From NCBI GenBank assembly GCA_010094025.1, contig ML991774.1:498821-562820 (forward strand): DNA of 64,000 nt, given 5' to 3'. This DNA is from Viridothelium virens (Eukaryota; Ascomycota; Dothideomycetes; Trypetheliales; Trypetheliaceae). The notes below the pieces were generated by a model that worked only from the letters and a program-made list of their open reading frames with translations, was not told the origin of the DNA and did no database searches. The position numbers and the translations under genes were made by a program. Positions 11,239 to 21,169 of the stretch are shown piece after piece. The stretch's first letter is position 1. Each line of letters opens with the position of its first letter.

Positions 11239-13968
11239 TTAGACGCGTCGCTTTTTCGACGGCCTAGCATTCTTTTCTCTCCTCCTATCCTTCATTTTCC
11301 TTTGCTTTCGTACATCGTCTATGCCCCGCAGACTCGGGCCTTGGCCTTGCCTGAATTTGCCGACTCGCCGATCTTTTGCTTCTTCGACACGTCGCTTCTG
11401 GATATGGAAGTTGTCCCTGAATCTGTCTGCCTCTTTCGGCGCTGTTTCGGACCTATGTCTGTATTTGTTTCTGGTTAGGTCACCTGCACGAAGCGTCTTT
11501 TCTGCTTCTCCCGTCCGAGGAAGCCGTTCGATCTTGTTTGCTCTCCGCCACGCGTCAAAACGCCCACTGCGAAAGCTTGCGGCGATCTTCTGCCCGCTTT
11601 CTCCCCGAATATACTTAGTGCCTTTCGAGCCATCCTGGTCGTTCTCCCTTGCCACATACTTCTTGGCTTTCTTGTCCCATCTCATACCTTTAGCTCTGCT
11701 CGGCTCTGCATATCCCTTCGTTTCATCATTTGTCAGATCCATGCTGGCGACGCGTGCTGCATCGATGAAAGTGGCCATAGTCCCATTAGGACCAGACTCC
11801 GCGCCTGAGCTCACTCGATAGCCGCGGTCTTCAACAAGGTTTGCCACTTGTGGCGTGTAGGACATGAAGTGCTCTGAGTCCTCCCAAACCCCAGGGTCCT
11901 TGTTATTTTTAGGTTTGCCACCATTCGAGAATGCGACTTCTAGTTCCTCTTCAGACGCATCACTCAAATCCTGGTGCATACGAATCCTTGCAGCGCTCTC
12001 GCTGTCCTCTTGTTCCATATCTGTTGAAGAGACACCAGGCTTGCAATTAGGCTCATTGTCTCGCTGCCCTTCATCCAATCCAAGACTGATATCCAAAGGC
12101 TTCTGTTTTCGCCGTTGCATCATCTGTGTTTTCGCAGAAGCGCCCCCACGCTTGCCAACCTCGAAAACATTTTCTTGTGGTCTGAAATTGCTGACACGAG
12201 TGAGCATTTTTTCTCTCTCGGCGCCAAGCGAATCTCGGTTGCCGAAGAATATGTGGGGCTCCGAATAAGAACGACTTGAAAGGATGGTCTTGGCCCTCTT
12301 GCGGCTTTCTGTCGAAGCCCAACTTCGAGTGGCAACATATCGACGCTCTGCATTCGTCGAGACAGCTCGTAATGCAGCAAGATCATTGTCATTTTCGAGA
12401 AGCTTCGTGGCAAGCTCACACCCTTGTTCTAGGCACTCACGATCGAAGCCACCGACCACGACATCTCTTGCAAAATCGGGACTATCTTCTGAGGCCCGGC
12501 CAAGGCAGAGTCGTCTGCCGAGGAACAACTGAAGATCAATGAGATAGGGTAGGTCAGTATCAGTGACGAGGCTGAAACTCCAGCCTCGTTGACCTGCTCG
12601 AGCAGTCCTCCCAACCCGGTGCACAAATATTTTGGGCTTGGGCGGAAAGTCGTAGTTCACCACGTTAGCCAAGAGCGGAATATCGACACCACGGGCGGCA
12701 ACATCAGTGACAACCAAAATCATGGTGAGACCATCTCGGAAGTCTTGAATCTGCTGCCTACGAGCGGACTGATCTAGGGAGCCGTAGATAAAGGATACCG
12801 CAAAGCCAACAGATCGAAGCATGGAAGTTAGATATTCCACGTGGTGCTTTGTAGCTGCGAAGATAATCGTAGATTTCCCTAGCAGTGGCTTTGCCGCACC
12901 AGTTCCACCCAGCGTACGTTTTCGCTTCTTGCTTCCCGATACCGCGCCGCTCGTAGTTTGGTGAGTAGAATCGGTCTTTCCTAAGGGTATCTCCACCACG
13001 TTCTGAAGGATATGCAGTAAAGCGCCCTCTTTCTCACCACTCTTCAGCGTGAAGAACGCGCTTTGTAAATCAGGAGAGATCTTGCTCTCGGCATCTAAGC
13101 GTACGAGAGTTGGCTCTCGAAGGCCAGCCTTCGCAAATTCGACAAGTGATTTTGGGAGCGTAGCAGAGAAGAGTGAAGTCTGACGTGCTGAGGGCAATGC
13201 ATGCAGGATCTCAGTGAGCTGGCTCGCGAACCCCATTTCAAATAGACGATCTGCTTCATCGAATACAACGTAACGGATAGAGGAGAGGTCAAGGCGCATT
13301 TCAATTTGAAGGTGGAGAAATCGTCCAGGTGCCGCTATGACGATATCTGGATTCGTAGCCATCGAAGCAAATTGTTCCTCTATACTTTCTCCGCCCACTA
13401 CCAGAATGGTCCTTAGATTAGTCCCTCGACCAAGCTCTTTGACCACCTTCAAGGTCTGCAGAGCCAGTTCCCTTGATGGTGACAGAACCAGAGCCCTGGC
13501 TCCAACTTTGATGCTATGGGATTTGAGAGCGGAAATAAGAGGAATGACAAAAGCCGCTGTCTTTCCAGATCCAGTCCTGGCCATACCCACCACATCATGG
13601 CCATCCATCAAAAGTGGGATGGTTCGTCTTTGGATAGGAGTCGGAACTGAGAAGCCTTTCTTGGAGATAGCCTTCAAGAGGGCTGTGTCCAAGCCCATAG
13701 CCTGGAACCCTCCGCCCTTCTTAACGGTCCTTCCTTTTAAATTGGCTGACTTTCGATTGGTGGCTGCCTGCTGAGCGGCAATAAAGGTTTCATCGTCGGT
13801 AGCGTGGCCATCTTCGATATCAACGGGAATTTCATCTAGAGATGGCCTCGCGGTAGACACTGGCCTCACTTCAGTCGCATCTGGGCCTGAGACCTGCGGT
13901 TTAGCCAGAGATTCAGAGATATCGATTTCAACCTCGGAGGTTGCGGGAGATATGCTTCTTTTACGCAT
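11239..13968 (-). CDS. DBP10: ATP-dependent RNA helicase DBP10 (DDX54)
   Basis: DEAD-box helicase needed for 60S ribosomal subunit assembly in the nucleolus. One uninterrupted exon of 909 residues, a usual length for fungal DBP10. Seen: GGFQAMGLD entry to the core, Walker A ARTGSGKT near 130-137, [12 protein letters not shown] at 237-240, [16 protein letters not shown], and [13 protein letters not shown]. Family-specific features are the insertion between motifs in lobe 2 with a basic [12 protein letters not shown] segment, and the Lys/Arg-rich C-terminus ([17 protein letters not shown]), probably nucleolar targeting. Head to head with RPA2, 250 bp between start codons. Confidence 0.95.
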   Translation of the reverse strand: MRKRSISPATSEVEIDISESLAKPQVSGPDATEVRPVSTARPSLDEIPVDIEDGHATDDETFIAAQQAATNRKSANLKGRTVKKGGGFQAMGLDTALLKAISKKGFSVPTPIQRRTIPLLMDGHDVVGMARTGSGKTAAFVIPLISALKSHSIKVGARALVLSPSRELALQTLKVVKELGRGTNLRTILVVGGESIEEQFASMATNPDIVIAAPGRFLHLQIEMRLDLSSIRYVVFDEADRLFEMGFASQLTEILHALPSARQTSLFSATLPKSLVEFAKAGLREPTLVRLDAESKISPDLQSAFFTLKSGEKEGALLHILQNVVEIPLGKTDSTHQTTSGAVSGSKKRKRTLGGTGAAKPLLGKSTIIFAATKHHVEYLTSMLRSVGFAVSFIYGSLDQSARRQQIQDFRDGLTMILVVTDVAARGVDIPLLANVVNYDFPPKPKIFVHRVGRTARAGQRGWSFSLVTDTDLPYLIDLQLFLGRRLCLGRASEDSPDFARDVVVGGFDRECLEQGCELATKLLENDNDLAALRAVSTNAERRYVATRSWASTESRKRAKTILSSRSYSEPHIFFGNRDSLGAEREKMLTRVSNFRPQENVFEVGKRGGASAKTQMMQRRKQKPLDISLGLDEGQRDNEPNCKPGVSSTDMEQEDSESAARIRMHQDLSDASEEELEVAFSNGGKPKNNKDPGVWEDSEHFMSYTPQVANLVEDRGYRVSSGAESGPNGTMATFIDAARVASMDLTNDETKGYAEPSRAKGMRWDKKAKKYVARENDQDGSKGTKYIRGESGQKIAASFRSGRFDAWRRANKIERLPRTGEAEKTLRAGDLTRNKYRHRSETAPKEADRFRDNFHIQKRRVEEAKDRRVGKFRQGQGPSLRGIDDVRKQRKMKDRRREKNARPSKKRRV

Positions 13969-14130
13969 CTTCTCATGCGTTTAAAATTTCTCGGCTTGGA
14001 TGAAAAATACTTCCTTCATGGGATCTAGTGTAATAAATTGAAAATGCCCAAGGTGCTTGGCCAATTTAAGTTAGTACGCGAGTAGCCCTATCTAGGTATT
14101 ATGTAACCCCCCACACACACGTGAGAGCGC

Positions 14131-14156
14131 GACGCGATTAGACGCGACTTTCGCGG
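14131..14156. promoter_or_regulatory. Paired MluI-box-like sites upstream of RPA2
   Basis: Two identical GACGCGA heptamers at 14131-14137 and 14141-14147 repeat at exactly 10 bp, one helical turn, and are followed by TTTCGCGG at 14149-14156. ACGCG is the core bound by the G1/S factor MBF in yeasts, and RPA genes are known MBF targets there. The sites lie 63-88 bp before the RPA2 ATG. Binding in this fungus is inference. Confidence 0.6.
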
Positions 14157-14218
14157 TCTTGCTTCCACAGTGTTTTGTAGCTTCTTTTTGTTTGGTACCT
14201 CCCACGACGACGCTCGTT

Positions 14219-15166
14219 ATGGACTACGGCTATAGCGCTCAGTACTCTACTACATCATACGGCGCTCAGGGAGGTGCTGGCGGAGGCGGATTTTTGAATC
14301 AAGGTAGCCAAGAAAGCCCCGCCGGTGGCAAGCAGGTGAGCTGAAGCCCACCTTATTTGAGTCATTGAAATCTTCTGCGAGCAAGAGACTGACTGGATGC
14401 TTAAGAACCAATATGGGAAAGACACACTCCGCCCTGTCACTATTAAACAGATCCTGGACGCCCAGCAACCACATCCTGACGCTGAGCTCAAGATTGACGG
14501 TACAGAGGCCTCTCATGTTCGTGATTCTATCAAAGCTGGAATAATCTCTTCGCTGACACATGACAGGTCACATTTGTCGGACAGATACGCAATGTGTCAA
14601 CGCAAGCGACGAATATCACGTACAAGTTTGATGACGGTACTGGCACGGTAGAGGTGAAACAGTGGATTGACGCCGATGCGGGAAATGCAATGGAGATGGA
14701 TGATTCAAAGCCAAAACTGGTGGAAAACACGTATGCCAGAGTTTGGGGCAGAATGAAGGCTTTCAATACTCGAAGACACGTCGGCTCTCACGCGATCCGG
14801 CCAATTGCAAACATGAATGAGGTCCAATGCCACCTTCTCGAGGCTACCGTGGCACATCTCCATATTACAAGAGGACCACCGGAATCGGCACGACCCCAAG
14901 GAGCAACCATAAATGGCGACGTTGCGCAACGGAATGCCGGGTACGCGGGTACTGGAGGGCTCGGCAGTCTTTCGCCGCATGCCAGAAGGATCATGCAGTG
15001 TCTGCAGACAGTCGAACAGAGCAACGAAGGATTGCATATGCATGACATTGCACAGCGTCTTCAAATGGACATGGCGGACGTGGGGAAAGGAGGAGACGAA
15101 TTACTCGCACAGGGCATGATATATACCACGGTCGATGACAACACATGGGCGCCACTGATTCTATGA
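14219..15166 (+). CDS. RFA2: Replication protein A 32-kDa subunit (RPA2/Rfa2)
   Basis: Middle subunit of the single-strand DNA-binding complex RPA, acting in replication, repair and checkpoint signalling. Three exons, 14219-14335, 14406-14516 and 14567-15166, give 275 residues, normal for the family. The Gly/Ser/Tyr-rich N-terminus (MDYGYSAQYSTTSYG) is the usual phosphorylation region. The OB fold begins at LRPVTIKQILDAQ and includes VTFVGQIRNVSTQATNITY, DGTGTVEVKQW and YARVWGRMKAF. A C-terminal winged-helix region (residues about 205-275) ends TVDDNTWAPL. The first acceptor (TTAAG before AACCAATATGGG) is weak but is the one that keeps frame and family sequence. Tail to tail with the DUF202 gene. 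Confidence 0.93.
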
Positions 15167-15281
15167 TGTAATGTTTCATTGCTTGAAAATGGCTGTCGAG
15201 GAATCGACACGAAGAAGATGATTGTTCTTGGCTGTATGTTTATATTAACGGATGGAGCATACTAGATAGCATATGACACGC

Positions 15282-15794
15282 TTATCGACTCGATCTTGCG
15301 TTTGTGGATAAAAATAGTATGCATGCGGCAACGATAGCAGCAGCAACCACGGTGAAAACCTGGTCTCGCGTGAATAGCGTTTTAATGTTTGCAAACCTTT
15401 CGAAAACTTACCATCTGCGTTTTCCAGCCGGATTGCACAAGCGCTTGCCTCCTACTATATCTCGTCACTGTCTTGATATAGTTTGAAAGACCTGACGCTA
15501 GACAAGCAATGGAAAGCAGCCAGAAGATGATTCCGAATGGAAACGCCAGCCGTTTCTCAATGGCCGATGCTTGCTGCTTCAGATGGAACGAAACAAGAAT
15601 GGCCACGGACACGACAGCCATATACACCGAAAGTCGCAGCCATGAGAGGAATGCTAAAGAATAATCTGAGCTCCTGAAAGTTAGTAGAGATCAGAAACTC
15701 TCTTACTTCGCTCATTTGCGCAATGATCTCTCGCATCGGAATCGCTGTTATCGAATAGCAACGGACCTAGGAGCGGCTGCTCTCGAAAAACCAT
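15282..15794 (-). CDS. Small DUF202-domain membrane protein
   Basis: Three exons, 15707-15794, 15412-15665 and 15282-15359, give 139 residues. The joined product contains the block typical of fungal DUF202 proteins: GPLLFDN, SDARDHCANER, LSWLRLSVYMAVVSVAI, IIFWLLSIACL and QSGWKTQMVFTVVAA, so the exon chain is well supported. Three membrane segments are visible (about residues 36-55, 70-90 and 112-132). The family is related to bacterial YidH proteins and to the membrane part of VTC polyphosphate complexes; its function is not established. Intron 1 is only 41 nt (GTAAGA...CTCAG, branch CTAAC). An upstream ORF (15767-15937) overlaps the start codon; see findings. Confidence 0.85.
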
Positions 15795-16193
15795 TCGGTC
15801 ATAGCTATTGCTTCTGTGCCGTATTCAGCAATGCGATCTAGTTGGGCAGATCGCACTGACTGTTTGACTTGAACTGGACGCGCACATCGAAAGATATGAA
15901 AGAGCTTAAATCGATCCTCAGGACTGTTCTCGCCCATGGTGGTGTGTTTAGCGCCTGACGTTACTGCGCCTTACAGGTGAACTAGATTGACATTCTTCAG
16001 TCGCGGAAGCTTGGATCACATGAAGCGATGTCTCTTGAAGAGTCTTTGGGTGTCTTGTTGAGTACCTTTGTTTGAGTGGAGTAAAGTACTGGCGTAACTG
16101 GGATTAAAAGGCTTGCGGGTGTCCGAGCTTCAGGTACGACTCAAATCGACCGCATCTCCTCAAAAAATAAACCTCTTCCATACCGCATCTACC
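15795..16193. promoter_or_regulatory. Bidirectional promoter, DUF202 / uL23m
   Basis: 399 bp between divergent start codons. It includes the 171-nt upstream ORF on the DUF202 side. A purine-poor stretch (CTCCTCAAAAAATAAACCTC near 16153) lies just before the uL23m start. No known box identified. Confidence 0.45.
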
Positions 16194-16874
16194 ATGTCGC
16201 GATTAGCTCCATTCAGGATAGGTAGAAAACAAGTGTATCTGTCTGTCCACTTGCCAAATTCCAGAGTACTGGAATCTTACTGATGTCTTCTCCAGACCAA
16301 ACTTTACTCTCACACTCCTCCGTACTCCGCATCTACCCCCAACCTTTGCGTCCTTCATTACGCCTCTCAACACCAACAAGCTTGACATTCGAGACTATCT
16401 CTTCCACGTATATGGAGTGACTTGCGTTAGAGTACGATCTTACATACAACAGCAGCGCGTGAGGGGGGGAAAGCGGCGAAAATGGTATCGGCCAAGGGCA
16501 ACGAAGAGAATGACAGTGCAGATGGACAAGCCGTTTGTATGGCCCGAAGAGCCTACTGATTTCGAACCGTGAGTGCTCCAGCTTAGTCACTTCCGACGCG
16601 AATTACGAGCTCCAGGATCACTAACTTGTTCTGGGGCAGGTGGTCGAAAGAGACCTTTGACGCGGCGCATGAGGAACAGAGAAAGGCAAGAGAGCAATCA
16701 CGTCCGATGGCGGATCTTAAGGATTCTACGGATAGAAAGACATTGGCGGAGCAGGCAGAACAACTACTGTCAGGCAAGGAAAAATGGAGACCTCAGTGGC
16801 AGGCAGATGGCCGCGTGTCAAGATCAGCGGGATTGTTTCGGAACCCGGAATCAAGACCGCACGTTCGAATGTAG
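16194..16874 (+). CDS. MRP20: Mitochondrial ribosomal protein uL23m (Mrp20)
   Basis: Large-subunit mitoribosomal protein L23, located at the peptide exit tunnel. Three exons, 16194-16240, 16296-16568 and 16640-16874, give 184 residues. Exon 1 supplies MSRLAPFRIGRKQVYL, exon 2 the L23 fold (PNFTLTLLRTP, LNTNKLDIRDYLFHVYGV, VRVRSYIQQQ) with its very basic loop GGKRRKWYRPRATKRMTV, and exon 3 a charged fungal-specific tail. Donors are GTCTGT and GTGAGT; both joins keep phase. A targeting sequence is not obvious beyond the basic N-terminus, as is usual for this protein. It converges on the WD40 gene with only 66 bp between stop codons. Confidence 0.9.
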
Positions 16875-16940
16875 AACACTTGCATAGCAATGACGCATTG
16901 AATGGCGCAAGCTTGGTGCATCTGTGTTCTGAATTATTTC

Positions 16941-18380
16941 TTACATAAACGACCATACCCTTAAGGTATGATCCCATGCCGGAGGGGACCCCGGCGAGAA
17001 CGGTGCTGATGGGGAGGATGTTGAGGAGGACGCGGAGTCCGACTCCTCAACATCCGTGTCTCTATGTGATAATAACATGTTAGAGTACACCTCATTATGA
17101 TATTGCCCGGAGGACGTCGCCATGATCGTCCCCCAGGGGTTGAAAACTGCAGATGATACAGTATCTAAACAAAATCATTGGGTTAGCACAATGTACCAAT
17201 TTTACCTCGGAGTAATGACCACTTGCCTATGTGTGCAGGCCATTCGAAAGACGGCCCTTGTCCGTCTGCTGCTTGCTCGCTTTTGAGCCATGCTCTCACA
17301 ACTCCGTCTTTCCCGCCAGCCCAAATCTCATATCCGTTTGCAAGGGAGGTATATCTGAGGTCAATGCACATTCTTTGGTTGGTCATTGCCTGCCTACCCT
17401 TCAAATAGCCCAGTCTGCGGAACATCCTCACATCATAGATCTGGACGATGTCGCTCATTCGCTCTGCAATATACAGATACTGTCCACATGGACTCCATAG
17501 GACTTGCGTAACACCCCTGCCCGTCAACTCTTCATCATCCGACGCAATCGAAAAGGTAGCTATGGCTTCTCCGATTCCCTCCATGGCATAGAGACCAATG
17601 TTTCTAGTGAATGTACCTGCAGCAAGAATCTGATTGCAACTTATGCTCACCGCGCTCACGATGCCTTTCATGCCCACACCACCACCCTTTTGTTTTTTAC
17701 GCTTTGACGGAATGGTGGCCGCGCGTTCAGATGGTCCTTGGTGAGATTGCTCTAAGTCGAAGGTCGAAATAAGGGAGTCAGAGCCCGCAACGAAACTATT
17801 GCGCTGGGTGCAGAATGCGAGAGAGTGAGGCGTGATGTATTTCTCCGTGGTGGAATGAATCAGTGGATAGGAAGCTACCACCTCTTGACCTACTATCGGA
17901 TTTGCGATACGGATTGGGAGATCGCGGGGGCTATAGAGGAGACGAGCTGTATTGGGATCGTATCGGTTGTACCAAGGCGAAATAGCGGTAGCATAGATGG
18001 GATCTCCAATATCAAATTCGACGTCGGGTTGAAGGTTATATACGGAGGGTTCATCTAGAAGATTGTTTGGTCTGTGACACATCATTAGCATATTGATGGT
18101 ATGTTCCGTTGAGCTGCCAAGATCCACCTACAGAATAAAGGTTCTCAAGATATTATCATTGCTATTAGTGATGATAGACGTGCCATCGGGAGACCTGGGA
18201 AGCGTGAGTAAGAGGATTTTGCAGCAATCTGGAGCCATCGAAAGCTCACCATTGTGTGCTCCTGAAGCAATTCGACGCGTTACCGTCACCTGCATGATTG
18301 ACTAAATCAAAGGATCCCACACAGTTTGGACGCTGTGTTCCAGCGGAGCCCGCTGCCTCCGCAGAATCGATCGTCATCAT
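16941..18380 (-). CDS. WRAP53/TCAB1-like WD40 protein
   Basis: WD-repeat protein of the WRAP53 (TCAB1)/Swt21 type; the animal member guides telomerase and scaRNAs to Cajal bodies, while the fungal role is poorly known. Four exons, 18250-18380, 18132-18194, 17206-18071 and 16941-17164, give 427 residues. Introns are 55, 60 and 41 nt. The second removes an apparent in-frame TAG and joins LRTFIL to PNNLLDEPSVYN. The third adds the last blade (TVSSAVFNPWGTIMATSSGQ, DHTLRVWSF). Family blocks seen: QWSPDGTSIITNSNDNILR, ISPWYNRYDPNTARLLYSPRDLPIR, VGMKGIVSAVSIS and TQVLWSPCGQYLYIAER. Start is MMTID, the first in-frame ATG after an upstream stop. Confidence 0.88.
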
Positions 18381-18503
18381 CGTGGTTACGGAAGCGCTGA
18401 AAGTTCATTGTGGGGTTGCGCGGTAGTGTCGGATGAAGGTCTAAGTCGCGTCTGGGGAAACATGGGAAGCTCTTGAAGCTGTTGATGGGTCCGTGCTTTA
18501 GAC

Positions 18504-18516
18504 TTCTCGAATTTTC
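18504..18516. promoter_or_regulatory. Heat-shock element upstream of HSP10
   Basis: TTCTCGAATTTTC is a perfect three-unit HSE (TTC-nn-GAA-nn-TTC), the Hsf1 target, 103-115 bp before the HSP10 ATG. A two-unit GAAAGTTC lies at 18399-18406. Co-chaperonin genes are classic heat-shock targets, so a role is likely; the element also lies 124 bp from the divergent WRAP53-like start. Confidence 0.75.
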
Positions 18517-18618
18517 CGCTCCGCTTGACATTTTCTTGCCTTTCATACTCCGAGCAACCTTTCTATCCATTCTTCCTTGCCCTACTTCGCTAGTCAAATC
18601 GCAAAAGCTCTTTACAAA

Positions 18619-19121
18619 ATGGCAAGTTCGACCCCATGTGCAGGTTCACCCCGTCACTAACTATTCTGCACCTGTAGACGACCGCCCTCAAATCCATCAA
18701 GGCCATCGCTCCTCTTCTGGATCGGGTTCTGGTTCAGCGAATCAAGGCTGAATCCAAAACTGCCGGCGGCATCTTCCTTCCTGAGAGTGCTGTCAAAGAG
18801 CTGAACGAGGCGAAAGTTCTCGCGGTAGGACCAGGAGGCGTGGATAAGGAAGGCAAGCGGATACAGCCCAGTGTTGCCCCTGGTGACAAGGTCTTGATAC
18901 CCCAGGTACGTTATTACAATGACCCGTATGCATGCGGCATGGGTGAAGGTGCAAGCGATGACGTTGCTGATGGGCAATTAGTATGGTGGCAGTCCTATCA
19001 AAGTTGGAGAAGAAGAGTTCTCCTTGTTCCGAGATCATGAGTAAGAGCTTACCGACATGCTGATACCGTACGCTGGATTGTTGACACTGGTCGCAGGCTA
19101 CTCGCAAAGATCAATGAATAG
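18619..19121 (+). CDS. HSP10: Mitochondrial co-chaperonin Hsp10 (GroES)
   Basis: Partner of Hsp60 in mitochondrial protein folding. Exons 18619-18621, 18678-18905, 18982-19040 and 19097-19121 give 104 residues, standard for Hsp10. Seen: LLDRVLVQRIKAESKTAGGI (mobile loop), FLPESAVKELNEAKVLAVGPG, APGDKVLIPQYGGSPIKVGE and LFRDHELLAKINE. Exon 1 appears to be the ATG alone, followed by a GC-AG intron with the classic GCAAGT donor, a CTAAC branch and CTGTAG acceptor. No GT donor near this ATG keeps the frame. The alternative is an ATG at 18485 with a GT donor at 18626, adding 47 residues; that is less likely because Hsp10 is normally not extended and the HSE would then be coding. Confidence 0.88.
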
Positions 19122-19857
19122 ACCGGCGACTTCGAAATAAGCCCTTTGGATCTGTACCATCAATGAGCCAGCAATCAAGAAGGTGGCGTTATCCCAAGCA
19201 TTTGCATCGTTGTCAAGCGTTAAACTTCTTCGTTGTATCTAGTCAGTCTATTCAAAATCTCTACTCTTGATCCGTAGCCCAGGACAATGTAAACTACTTG
19301 AAAGATTGTTGTAATATCAAATATATTTTGTGTCAAAGCCTACAATGTCACTGCGTCATGAATGCCATCCGCGGAAGTTGCAGTAGATATTGCAGGGGGG
19401 CTCGTTCACTGAGTGGGTCTACCAAGATCAGGCTTTGGCTCTTCTACAACTACATTGAAAAGCATGACAAGTAACATGGCGTCTCCACGTATGATTGAGA
19501 AGTCCATTGTAGACACAACTGAGTATAAGCTCACAATAGTTGGAGATATTGACGACATCGACATTTACTTTAAAACATTATGGAATAGTCCTTATGTGCT
19601 CACCATAAGCCTTTCCAATTCCGGGACGTTCCCAGTCCAATCCAAGACCCATAGATAAAACAGAAGATAACATGCATCAAGGCAGACTCTGCCCTAGATA
19701 TTTGCGCCTCTTTTATAGGCGATGTAGCCATATACCGCCACCCCCTTTAGTCCCGAGGCCCTCGATGGTATAATGAAAAGATACTAATGCATGACCGACA
19801 GATACGAGATTGTCATTTGACAAGCAACATTACATTATTTGAAATACCGTATAACAT
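19122..19857. other. Convergent intergenic region, no gene seen
   Basis: 736 bp, AT-rich, between HSP10 and the secreted Thr-rich gene. No domain, repeat or RNA gene recognised. Confidence 0.5.
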
Positions 19858-21169
19858 TTACCACCATCTGTGGGGCCAGGTAAAGTGACCACCCTGCTCC
19901 TTGCATGCGTGTACCGATGCTGTTGGAGTGACGCTGGTCGTGTAGGTGAAGATGAGGGAGACAGTCTTTGTTGAGGTGATTGTGCTGGCCGTGTACGAGA
20001 CCTTTGTACGAGTGGGCGTAGGCTCCGTGATGGTAGACGTGTAGGTGCCCGAAAGTACCGTGGCAGGAGGAGCAGTGACTGAGACAGTGCTGGTGACAGT
20101 CGTGGGAACAACAAAAGTAGTAGCTGGTCCCGTGACTGTCGTGGTGCTGTTGACTGGGATGGGTGCCACGACAGTGACAGTCGGAGCATCAGCGCTACGC
20201 GCCACCAAGTCTCGCTCGTATACTTGGTTCTCGCTTGGGTACTGGCCAGGGAATCGCCTCTTGTTTGCGTGCACATCGACTTCCCTCTTGAGGTCGAGGT
20301 GAATGCCCGAGGGCCATGGCACCAAAGTCTGAGAACGAGTGCAAGTTGGGTCGCCCCAGGCAGGCTTGGAAGGAATAGTGCAAGATGGAGTCACCGTCAC
20401 AGTGGTGGTTTCCAGCGTCTTCGTAAGCACGACTTTGGTTCTCGTAAGCGTCGACTCGACCGAGATCGTCGTAGGCTTGGGGTACACTGTCACCTCGTTA
20501 CTGGCGGTGGCGGCTGGCTCAGTAATGGTTGTTGAGGCAGGGAAGCTGGATGTGATTGTCGTGTAGGTAGTCTAAATCAAGCCCATTAGAAACAGATCTT
20601 AAGCAAAATTAGATCATGAACCTACAGAAGTAGAGGTGACATTAGGCGTGATGGTCGAAGTGAATACCACCGTGCTCGTTGTCGTGACAGTTTGTTGAGG
20701 ACCGGCAGTCAAGTTAATGTTACGCTGGTAAGCAAATGGGTTGCCGTCCAAGTTATTCCCTTTAATCAAGCATTAATAACCACGAGTCGAACAGAGTATT
20801 AGTGCGTTTACCTAGGATGAAGATAATCCATTCGCCAGTAAAGATCTGTGATTTGGTAATCGCACAGGTTGCCATTTCGGAGACGTCATCAGGTGTTGTA
20901 GGCACGGTCCCACAGTCGTAGTCATTGCCATTAGGGTCTTGGAGAATAATATCGGCAACATCAGAGTTACAGCCCTCGAATTGGGAGACACAAGTGAAAT
21001 TATCATTGGAGTTGGTGTTGATAAAGTACGAGCCACCATCAACGAAATCGATACCAAATGAATAGCAGACTGAGTTGGGATTGTCAATTGTTGCATTGTC
21101 TGCCGCTAACGCTGTGAAGGCAAAGAGAGCAGAGGCCGCCAGAGGCAGACCAAAAGAACGAGAGAACAT
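19858..21169 (-). CDS. Secreted Thr-rich fungal protein
   Basis: Exons 20812-21169, 20626-20759 and 19858-20571, with introns of 52 and 54 nt, give 401 residues. N-terminal signal peptide (LPLAASALFAFTALAAD). The mature N-terminus (NSVCYSFGIDFVDGGSYFIN, VSQFEGCN, DCGTVPTTPD, GEWIIFILGNN) resembles a common Pezizomycotina family of secreted, probably cell-surface proteins of unknown function, with six or more cysteines. From about residue 150 it becomes a Thr/Val/Ser-rich stalk (TSTVVFTSTITP, TVTGPATTFVVPTTVTSTV) likely to be heavily O-glycosylated. A dibasic KREVDVHANKRRF segment near residue 265 could be a Kex2-type processing site. No GPI signal at the C-terminus (FTWPHRWW). Confidence 0.8.

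Noticed and set aside
18131-18133. In-frame stop suggesting a broken WD40 gene or stop read-through
   Set aside because: A well-formed 60-nt intron removes it and restores the family sequence.
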